From the NCBI GenBank assembly GCA_019243635.1, contig JAFAUB010000169.1, positions 1 to 50,763 on the forward strand: a DNA stretch of 50,763 nt, read 5' to 3'. The position numbers were made by a program, and so were the translations under genes. Under the pieces are notes generated by a model that was not told the DNA's origin, ran no database searches, and worked only from the letters and a program-made list of their open reading frames with translations. How positions within the stretch are numbered: position 1 is the stretch's first letter; each line of letters opens with the position of its first letter. Below are positions 1 through 6,629 of this stretch, one piece after another. This DNA comes from Pseudonocardiales bacterium (GTDB lineage: Bacteria; Actinomycetota; Actinomycetes; Mycobacteriales; Pseudonocardiaceae).

Positions 1-131
1 GAGCGCGACACCGGCCTTGACCTGGGACCCTCGCGAGGGCTCACATCGAGCTATGACGGGCAGGCTAGGGGCTGCCCGATGCGCGGGCCGGCTTACGAGC
101 CCTCGCCCAGGTCAAGGCCGGTGTCGCGCTC
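1..131. repeat. 26-bp perfect inverted repeat
   Basis: Positions 1-26 are the exact reverse complement of 106-131. Just inside the arms both sides also carry CGAGGGCTC (left about 34-42, right about 97-105 in reverse), so the pairing continues imperfectly. The left arm touches the window edge and may extend further. No convincing gene lies between the arms. It could be the end of a mobile element or a long hairpin. Confidence 0.8.
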
Positions 132-660
132 ACCGTTTGAACTCAAGGTTTACGCGCTTCTGGGGGTCAACGAGCCTCCCGCCCCTGTCATCACGCAGGG
201 CACCGGGCTCCACCATGTGACCGCAGTTGTGACCGCAACGAGCAGCACCGTGCCGCACTCCAACACCACTCGGCGAACGCCGCACTCCCACGTCGCAGGT
301 CCGATCAGGTGTCTGCCTGCATCTGTTAATCGCAGGATCTCCTGCCACCCTGCCGGAGTGCTCGTGCAAGGAAGAGAGACCAAGATCCGGCCGTGCCCAG
401 GCCGTGCGACGTCAAGTTGAGGTTCCCCCGTAGCGCGGACACCTCGGGTGTGGGTCAGTGAGTCCGGCGGACCTCGCTCCGGGACGCCTCCAGATGACTG
501 GCCCCCGGATCGTGGCGATCACCGGGGGACAGCGGGACACAGTAGGACAAGGCTGGACCCTGTGAAGGCCCATGTGCCCTATATGTGCCCCAATTGGGTG
601 CGTCTGGGATCGCTGCGCTGGTTCGTCGCAGCTCAGGGCCTATGTTGATCTTTGCGGACA
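132..660. other. gene-poor stretch, probable element end
   Basis: I see no ORF here with convincing codon pattern or family resemblance on either strand; the short open frames overlap one another and are rich in Arg, Pro and Gly as expected of shadows. Together with the tRNA fragment that follows, this is best read as the distal end of an integrated element whose body lies left of the window. Confidence 0.4.
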
Positions 661-665
661 AAGCC

Positions 666-711
666 CCTTAAAAGGATCCCAGTGTGGGTTCGACTCCCAC
701 CGGGGGCACCC
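666..711 (+). other. 3' tRNA fragment, putative att site
   Basis: A T-arm (GTGGG, loop TTCGACT, CCCAC) is followed by the 3' acceptor strand CGGGGGC and ACC. In front of it are a 5-nt variable loop and a 3' anticodon half-stem GGATC. The matching 5' acceptor strand GCCCCCG is absent in the preceding 100 bases and the 5' anticodon half-stem does not pair, so this is not a whole tRNA. A 3' half running from the anticodon loop to the end is what tyrosine integrases leave at the far end of an element, which places the element to the left. Confidence 0.55.
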
Positions 712-949
712 CGTGTATGTGACCAGTGTTTCTGAGGTTGACCGGAAATAGGTGCCGGTGGGGCTGGTGGCACTGGTGTGACGAAATTTTTCTTGAGTGG
801 TGCGCGGAGCGGTAGCGGCGATTGACGCATCGTCATGGTAACTGGGAACTCGCTGAGCCCTCTTGTGCGCAACACCGATGACGGGTTATGTCTGGAGGGA
901 TGTCCTCGGCGGACGGCGGGATGCGGCGGAATCGGGCGAAGGTCGGCGA

Positions 950-2224
950 ATGAACCTGCGGGAGGCGTTACTCATCGCGCTACGCGGGTTGCGCGCCCAC
1001 CGGCTGCGCTCCGCGTTGACCATGCTCGGCCTCATCATCGGAGTCGCTGCGGTGATCGTGCTGTTCGCATGCGGCCAAGGGGTGCGGAACTCGGTCAATG
1101 CGCGTATCGGACCGTACGCCAACCTCATCACCATTGTGGCGCAGTCCCCCAACGTCCCCGGGGGCCCGCCCCCGCAGACTCTGACCGACGCCGACGCCTT
1201 CGCGCTGAGCAACGCTCCCGACGTCGCCACCGTCACCCCGGTGGCCACCAGCGCGACCTCGGGTGCGACCTCGAGCGCAACGCCGGGCGCGACACCGATC
1301 GAGACGAACACCACCACGTTCCTCTCAGGGGCCGTCATCGGCTCCACGGAACGCTGGGCCGAGGTGAACAACCGGGACGTTCAGGCGGGGTCGTTCCTCG
1401 ACGAGGACCAGTCCCGCTCCGCCGCCAGGGTGGTGGTCCTGGGTCCCGCTGTGGCGACCACCCTCTTCGGTGACCCCATGGCGGCGCTGGGCCAGACAGT
1501 CCGGATCAACCAGCGGATCTTCCAGGTCATCGGTGTGATGCAGAGCTACGGCCAGCAGTTGGACAACACTGCGGTCATGCCGCTGACCACCGCCCGCCGC
1601 TACATCGTCGGCCACGGCTTCGGCATCGGTGACAAACTCACCCAGATCCTCGTGCAAGCCTCCCAACCGGCCGCTGTGCCAGCCGCCATGAGCCAGGTGA
1701 CTCGCATCCTCGACGCTCGGCACCACATCACAGATCCCCGAATGAGGGACTTCCAAACCCAGTCCCTGGGACACCGGATCCAGTCCTTTAACCAGATCGT
1801 GCTCATCGTCACCCTGTTCACCCCGGCTGTCGCGGCGATCTCACTGGTGGTCGGCGGTATCGGAGTCCTGAACATCATGCTGGTCTCGGTCACCGAACGA
1901 ACCCGGGAGATCGGGATCCGCAAGGCGATCGGCGCCACCAGCCGCGCCATCCTGGAACAGTTCCTCATCGAGTCCATCGTCCTGGCCGGCCTCGGTGGGC
2001 TCATCGGCATCGGCGTCGGGATCGGGCTGTCCCTGCTCGTCGGCATCGTCGCACCCGCCTTCGACCCCTCCTCCGGAGTCTTCGCCGGGTTCACCCCCGT
2101 CGTGTCTGTCCTGCCCGTGGCGGTGGCATTCACCATCAGCCTCACGATCGGGCTCATCGCCGGCAGCTACCCCGCCTACCGCGCCGCCCGGCTACGCCCG
2201 ATTGAAGCCCTCAGGTACGAATGA
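950..2224 (+). CDS. MacB/FtsX-type ABC transporter permease (orphan)
   Basis: A 424-residue integral membrane protein of the MacB permease family. It has an N-terminal helix (about 21-44) after a short basic segment, a periplasmic-type MacB_PCD domain, and a C-terminal FtsX domain with three helices and the family motif TREIGIRKAIGA, ending in PIEALRYE. An open frame extends upstream to 863, but homologues begin with MNLREALL-like sequence, so ATG 950 is chosen. No ATPase or adaptor gene adjoins it; the nearest matching ATPase is at 11602. A Ser/Thr/Ala-rich low-complexity run lies near residues 97-120. It is very similar in plan to the permease at 12330. Confidence 0.85.
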   Translation: MNLREALLIALRGLRAHRLRSALTMLGLIIGVAAVIVLFACGQGVRNSVNARIGPYANLITIVAQSPNVPGGPPPQTLTDADAFALSNAPDVATVTPVATSATSGATSSATPGATPIETNTTTFLSGAVIGSTERWAEVNNRDVQAGSFLDEDQSRSAARVVVLGPAVATTLFGDPMAALGQTVRINQRIFQVIGVMQSYGQQLDNTAVMPLTTARRYIVGHGFGIGDKLTQILVQASQPAAVPAAMSQVTRILDARHHITDPRMRDFQTQSLGHRIQSFNQIVLIVTLFTPAVAAISLVVGGIGVLNIMLVSVTERTREIGIRKAIGATSRAILEQFLIESIVLAGLGGLIGIGVGIGLSLLVGIVAPAFDPSSGVFAGFTPVVSVLPVAVAFTISLTIGLIAGSYPAYRAARLRPIEALRYE

Positions 2225-2272
2225 CACCTGAGCCGGCGCCGAGGGCTTCCGGCGGGTCGTGAAGCCGGTTGA

Positions 2273-2668
2273 TCATGTGCTCTGGCCGCGCGAGCGTGCG
2301 ACGAGGGCCGCCACCGCCCGCCAGCCGAGCAGGAACAGCGCCAGGCTCGCGGCGGCGACCAGCACGAAGGTCAGCGGCAACCGATGGGTGAACGCCGCGC
2401 GTATGCCGAGACCGACAACCACGGCGCCGGCCCACACCGCCACTCCGACAGGCAGCCGTAGCGGCGCGTGCCATGCCCGGACACCCAGCCATCCAACGAG
2501 CAGCCCGAGCAGGAAAGGCACCGCAGTGGTCAGCACCCCGACCGCGTCCACCACCTCCGCATGCGAGCTGCGCCCCACGGCGGCGAATACGAGCACGGCG
2601 AGCGCATCGGCCCCAACGGCGAGTGTCACGGTGCGCGTACCCGTCGGGCGGACGGTCGGCGCGGTCAC
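2273..2668 (-). CDS. DUF3054 family membrane protein
   Basis: A 131-residue protein with four predicted hydrophobic helices. The early motif FAAVGRSSH is characteristic of the actinobacterial DUF3054 family as I remember it. The family has no established function. It converges with the permease at 950 with 48 bases between them. A run of Arg residues at the C terminus suggests a cytoplasmic tail. Confidence 0.75.
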   Translation of the reverse strand: MTAPTVRPTGTRTVTLAVGADALAVLVFAAVGRSSHAEVVDAVGVLTTAVPFLLGLLVGWLGVRAWHAPLRLPVGVAVWAGAVVVGLGIRAAFTHRLPLTFVLVAAASLALFLLGWRAVAALVARSRGQST

Positions 2669-2797
2669 GCCGGCAGCCTACGCCGGCTGGGTGCTGGCCC
2701 TGGGCTATGGATACCTCGCCCGGCGGCGGTCATGGGTGGACGGCACCGCCGGGCAAGGCGAATGTGGGCGGCGTCTGTCGCCGTCTTCATGGCGGGT

Positions 2798-2971
2798 CAT
2801 CCGAGCCATTCGGTCAGTGTGTTGCGGACTGCCTTGGCCTGGTCCTCGTCGAGCACGATCACGCAGCAACCGGCGACATGCGGGTCGAGCACTATGGTGC
2901 CGTCGACCTGCGTCAGGCGCAGGTTGCAGAACTCGACGGGGCCGCGGTGGGTCTGGCACGTGCTGGGGATC
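2798..2971 (-). CDS. small hypothetical protein, start unclear
   Basis: Reading the minus strand to the TGA at 2798-2800 gives a protein-like sequence: STCQTHRGPVEFC, then NLRLTQVDGTIVLDPHV, AGCCVIVLDEDQAKAV and a final EWLG. It contains four Cys residues. The frame is open from 3019 but has no ATG, GTG or TTG; an ATC at 2969-2971 lies where homologues would be expected to begin. Either initiation is unusual or the 5' end has decayed. The function is unknown. The residue pattern, with hydrophobic strands and acidic turns, makes a chance shadow unlikely. Confidence 0.45.
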
Positions 2972-3041
2972 GTCCGGCGGTTGCTGCGGCTCAGGCGCCA
3001 ACCTCGTTCCCGCAGAGTTCAGACTGAACGAGGACTCTCTA

Positions 3042-3062
3042 CACCGCCGCCGGACGGCGGTG
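3042..3062. terminator. short perfect hairpin
   Basis: Arms CACCGCCG and CGGCGGTG (8 bp each) enclose a 5-base loop. There is no U tract. It lies between the small ORF at 2798 and darG, so it could end darTG transcription, although it is more than 300 bases beyond the darG stop. Confidence 0.4.
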
Positions 3063-3389
3063 GCGTATATCAGACTGCACGTTTAGCTCAAACGGAGGTA
3101 CTGAACTGTCGTTTGGCACTTCTCTGGCGCCCTTCGCGCCAGGCCACACGGACGGAATTTCGTCAGATCACTGGACGAGGGGCGGTCCCGATCTTGATTG
3201 CTCTCGGCGCGCCACAGCAGAGTTGACCACAAACCACGAGACCTACGGGAAACGCCCTAGCCCGCCCAGCCCTCACACCTTGCTGCCGGGCATAGTTGCA
3301 GGTCGCAGGTGTTCCTGCGACCTTGCCGGGGTCCTGGTTCGCCCCCGCTCCTGCTTTCCGTATTTCGTGCAGGTCGGCTCGTCCAGAGA
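3063..3389. other. intergenic region downstream of darG
   Basis: Some 330 bases of lower GC than the neighbours. I find no ORF with a credible start and codon pattern on either strand, no RNA gene and no clear repeat. Confidence 0.5.
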
Positions 3390-4517
3390 TTATAGCAATG
3401 CGAACTCGTCGAGAGACTTCTCTACGGATGCGTCGGGAACGACGTCGATCCATCCTTGAGTGGCTAGGCACACGATCGCCCGACTGATGTTCTCGTGTGT
3501 GAGCGGCGGTTTACGGTTGATCTTCCACTGCTCCACCGCCTTGAGGACTTCGCTGGCGAACGGCGCCCTGCCCAGCCTGGTCCGCAGCTCAGCGGCCGCG
3601 TAATGAACAGTGGCGGCGACTTCCGCCTGGCGGGTGTCGAAGCGGGCGAAGAGACTCGAGACTCGTTCGACGACCTCCCGCCACTGAGTCATGAAGTCCT
3701 GAGCTTGGGCATGAGCGGCGGCGAAAGTGGGCCCAACTGTTACCTCGAACATCCTGCCTCGCCGCTCCTCGCGGACCAGGCCGTTGTCCTGAAGGCGAGC
3801 GAGCTCACGCTTCAGGCCTGGAGCGAAGGGTCCGTAACTTGCCGCCTCGAACTCAAGCCCAGTTGGCAATCCACCGGCCGTCGCGAAGTAAGCGATCTTC
3901 TGCAGTATCACCCGTCCTACCGGCCAGTGATAAAAGCTCTCCTCGAGGTCGGCGAGTATGGCTACAAGCGCGACTGATGAGTCCTGCACTTTGTGCGGCG
4001 GCGTGACGGGTGACTGCGCAACGTCGATGAGACTGCGCTGGGCGTCGTCGAGCGGGACCTCATGCGGAACATACAGCTCGACGGGAATGCCGAACGTGCT
4101 GAGGTGCTTGTGTAGTGTAGGTCCCACGACCGACCAGTCAAGCTGACCGTTCCCGCAGCCAAGTGGGGGTAGGGCAATCGAGGTGATGCCCCACTCGTTG
4201 AGATGTGCGCGAAGATGACGCAAACCTGCCTCGATGTCACTGAGACGGCTGACCGACCGCCAATGCTGCTTGGTCGGGAAATTTACAATAATGCGACCTT
4301 CGCTCTCGTAGGCATATGGTTTGCCAACTCGAACCTCATCGTCATTGCATCGGGCGACATAGTCGCGATACATCTCCGGGTACTTGTGCTTGAACGCGAG
4401 CGCGACCCCCTTCCCCATGATGCCGACACAGTTGACTGTATTGACGATCGCCTGGGCTTGCGACCGAAGGACGTCACCCTTCGCCAGTGTCACTAGTGAC
4501 TCACCTGAAGAAGACAT
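3390..4517 (-). CDS. darG: DarG antitoxin, DNA ADP-ribosyl glycohydrolase
   Basis: A 375-residue antitoxin that reverses DarT modification of DNA and binds the toxin. The N-terminal macro domain (about 7-160) has KGD at 13-15, NTVNCVGIMGKGVAL from residue 26, the FPTKQHW segment with Lys83 at the position of the known catalytic lysine, and LPPLGCGNG at 117-125. The C-terminal part (about 190-330) contains LQKIAYFAT and the pattern E..SYGPFAPGL, which resembles Panacea/DUF4065 antitoxin domains. The gene overlaps darT by 17 bases, so the two are translationally coupled. The length matches full-size DarG rather than macro-only forms. ATG 4517 is the only start consistent with the macro-domain N terminus. 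Confidence 0.92.
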   Translation of the reverse strand: MSSSGESLVTLAKGDVLRSQAQAIVNTVNCVGIMGKGVALAFKHKYPEMYRDYVARCNDDEVRVGKPYAYESEGRIIVNFPTKQHWRSVSRLSDIEAGLRHLRAHLNEWGITSIALPPLGCGNGQLDWSVVGPTLHKHLSTFGIPVELYVPHEVPLDDAQRSLIDVAQSPVTPPHKVQDSSVALVAILADLEESFYHWPVGRVILQKIAYFATAGGLPTGLEFEAASYGPFAPGLKRELARLQDNGLVREERRGRMFEVTVGPTFAAAHAQAQDFMTQWREVVERVSSLFARFDTRQAEVAATVHYAAAELRTRLGRAPFASEVLKAVEQWKINRKPPLTHENISRAIVCLATQGWIDVVPDASVEKSLDEFALL

Positions 4518-5094
4518 GCGCCTTCACCTCCACGGATAGCCCTGGCGACTGGGAGGAGCATTCCGAGCGATGATTCCAGTGGTCGACGTAGCAGCCGAGT
4601 AAGAACTGTGGTTCGACTCGACCGGGTACGAGCAGCTCCGCGCATCGGGCCCGTCCCAGCTCGGCCTTCGTGAGAGGGTTCTGATCGTTCCACCAGTCCG
4701 CATAGACTCGATCCTCATCGAGCCGACTCAACCCGCCGGGGCTAGGTAAGAAAACCGTATTAAACGACGCCGCATTTCCGTCGGTAACAACCGCGCCGGG
4801 CAAGTCGAGAAGCGCGGCGTCTAGACGGACAACGATAAGCGGAACAACACTGTTCTTCGTAAGCTTGTACATCATGGGATTACGGGCATCAAAGTACAGA
4901 TTCGCGTAGTCGTGTAACGGCCGACCTCGTGGGACTCGCCGCTGGGATCGAAGATCTTGGACGGACTCCAGCGACACAGAGGTGTGGGGTAGTCGTGCCG
5001 CGAGGTTGTGACTGAGTACCCCGTGGATGACGATGGAGCCGAGATTCGCTACAGGAGTGATGTAGTGAAGCTCGGTTACCCTGCTGCGGAGCAT
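4501..5094 (-). CDS. darT: DarT toxin, DNA ADP-ribosyltransferase
   Basis: A 197-residue DUF4433-family toxin that transfers ADP-ribose from NAD to thymidine or guanosine in single-stranded DNA. Visible motifs are the N-terminal TELHYITPVANLGSI with His10, the arginine-rich QRRVPRGRPLHDYANLYF, the YFDARNPMMY core, and a late AELLVPGRV with Glu153 in the place of the catalytic glutamate. The ATG at 5094 follows GGGAAG at good spacing and gives the family N terminus. The frame is also open without a stop to a GTG at 5337, adding 81 residues unlike DarT, directly below the LexA box. It is followed at once by darG. Confidence 0.92.
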   Translation of the reverse strand: MLRSRVTELHYITPVANLGSIVIHGVLSHNLAARLPHTSVSLESVQDLRSQRRVPRGRPLHDYANLYFDARNPMMYKLTKNSVVPLIVVRLDAALLDLPGAVVTDGNAASFNTVFLPSPGGLSRLDEDRVYADWWNDQNPLTKAELGRARCAELLVPGRVEPQFLLGCYVDHWNHRSECSSQSPGLSVEVKAHVFFR

Positions 5095-5337
5095 GGGAGC
5101 TTCCCATCGCCTCGGTTCGGTCACCAGAAGTCTGGCATGACCGGCTGCGGGCTTGGATGGCACGCGCCGACGTTCCGCGCACCTACCTCGGATCACCGCG
5201 AGCTCGGGCAGCCGAGCCGAGTACAGCATGCACCGCCGGTTGGGCCTCCTCGGGAACGCGGAGCGGTACACCGGGAGCCGCAGGCCAGGGAGATGCGCGA
5301 CGCACTCGTCCACAACGATCACTCCTCGTTGCACCAC
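5095..5337 (-). other. in-frame open region upstream of darT
   Basis: The minus-strand frame continues open from darT to a GTG at 5335-5337 that lies 20 bases below the LexA box. The 81 residues (starting VQRGVIVVDECVAHLPGLRL) resemble no DarT N terminus I know and are Arg/Pro-rich. They could be a 5' leader, the remnant of another gene, or a true extension of the toxin. I favour an untranslated or decayed leader because a ribosome site sits at 5094. Confidence 0.35.
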
Positions 5338-5356
5338 CGGCCCGAAGGAATACTAG

Positions 5357-5372
5357 TCGAACACATGTTCGA
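5357..5372. promoter_or_regulatory. LexA (SOS) box upstream of darTG
   Basis: TCGAACACATGTTCGA is a perfect match to the actinobacterial LexA operator pattern TCGAAC-N4-GTTCGA, with 7-bp palindromic arms. On the minus strand it is preceded by GTGACA and followed by TAGTAT, a plausible -35/-10 pair flanking the operator, so it should govern transcription toward darT. It is the only such site I found in the window. Confidence 0.8.
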
Positions 5373-5650
5373 TAATTTGTCACGTACATCCCGCAGTCCC
5401 AACGACACGGCGGACAGGCGGTGACTGCGCGCGGTCGCGTGGTGCGCCGCCACGGACCTGCCTGAGACCTCGGCACCTGCGGGTACCTTCGGGGGTGGCG
5501 ATCTCAGTTACGTCACCGACTCCGGGTGGGACGCCGCTGCTGCGGTTATGGTGGGATCGTGCCGATGTTCCGGATTCGCCGCAGCCGTCCAGCCCGCTCG
5601 GAGCGGAGGGGCGGAGCCGTCGAGGAGTATTCCGAGGAAGGGAGACCGCG
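5373..5650. other. intergenic region before modA
   Basis: About 280 bases between the LexA box and modA, with no supported gene. GGTTATGGTGGG near 5545 could hold a -10 for modA, but no clear -35 or ModE-type palindrome was seen. Confidence 0.35.
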
Positions 5651-6601
5651 ATGCGGGTGCGAGGTCTGGTCGCGGGGCTGACTGCGGCGTTGTTGGCGCT
5701 GACGGCGTGTGGCGGTTCGGGCGGTGGCGCCGCTGGGACCGCCCCTACCGGCACCACCCCCACCGGCACCACCACCGCGAAAGGCCCGGTGGATGTGCTC
5801 TACGCCGGCTCGCTGGTCAGCCTGATGGAGCACAGCCTCGGCCCGGCGTTCGAACAGGCCACCGGGGACACTTTCCAGGGCTTCAGCGCGGGGTCCAGCG
5901 CGCTCGCCACACAGATCAAGGGGAAGGTCCGCCAGGGGGATGTGTTCATCAGCGCCAGCCCGTCGGTGAACACTGGCCTGCAGGGCGCGGCCAACGGCGA
6001 CTGGGTGAGCTGGTACGCGTCGTTCGCCTCCGCGCCGCTGGTGATCGGCTACGCCGCCGACTCGAAATTCGCCGCCGACCTGAGGTCCAAGCCGTGGTAC
6101 CAGGTGATCACCGAGTCCGGCTTCAGGCTGGGCAGCACCGATCCCAAGGTCGACCCCAAGGGCAAGCTCGCCCAGCAGGCGCTGACCGAGGCCGCCACGA
6201 TCTACCACGATCCCGGGCTGTCCGCCGCCGCGCAGCGGAACATCACGGTGCTGCCGGAGACCGAGCTGGTCGGCCGGTTGGAGTCCGGCCAACTGGACGC
6301 CGGCTTCTTCTACAGCAACGAGGCGAGCGAGCAGAAGATCCCGACCACCAGCCTCGATCAGGTGCACCTGTCGGCCATCTACACCGTGACCGTGCTCAAC
6401 ATGGCCCCGGATCCCGCACCGGCTGCGGCCTTCGTGCAGTATCTGGTCTCCCCGTCGGGTAAGTCGCTGCTGAGCCAGGACGGCCTGACCGTGCTGCCGC
6501 TGACCCTCTACGGCGACCCGGCCACGGTGCCGGCGGCGCTGAGGTCGGTGCTGCCGACGACCGCCGCCAGTGCCCCGGCCGGCTCAGCGACCGGCGGGTG
6601 A
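5651..6601 (+). CDS. modA: molybdate/tungstate-binding lipoprotein
   Basis: A 316-residue extracytoplasmic binding protein that delivers oxyanion to the ModB-ModC transporter encoded next. The signal peptide is followed by lipobox LTAC at about residue 20 and a Gly/Thr linker. The mature part begins VDVLYAGSLVSLMEHSLGPAFE and continues with GFSAGSSALATQIKGKVRQGDVFISASPSVN, the pattern of WtpA/ModA-type proteins. ATG 5651 follows GGGAG; the frame is open to 5495 but that would bury the signal peptide. The gene ends 28 bases before modBC. Whether molybdate or tungstate is preferred cannot be read from sequence. Confidence 0.88.
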   Translation: MRVRGLVAGLTAALLALTACGGSGGGAAGTAPTGTTPTGTTTAKGPVDVLYAGSLVSLMEHSLGPAFEQATGDTFQGFSAGSSALATQIKGKVRQGDVFISASPSVNTGLQGAANGDWVSWYASFASAPLVIGYAADSKFAADLRSKPWYQVITESGFRLGSTDPKVDPKGKLAQQALTEAATIYHDPGLSAAAQRNITVLPETELVGRLESGQLDAGFFYSNEASEQKIPTTSLDQVHLSAIYTVTVLNMAPDPAPAAAFVQYLVSPSGKSLLSQDGLTVLPLTLYGDPATVPAALRSVLPTTAASAPAGSATGG

Positions 6602-6629
6602 TGACCACACGCTCAGCCCGGGTGGCGTG

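Noticed and set aside
130..420. Overlapping short ORFs at the left edge
   Set aside because: No start context or family pattern; a fragment of an integrase tail was considered but no motif supports it.
666..711. Complete tRNA gene
   Set aside because: Only the 3' half pairs internally; the 5' acceptor and D arm are missing upstream.
4524..5182. Small minus-strand ORFs overlapping darT
   Set aside because: They are other frames of darT and lack motifs.
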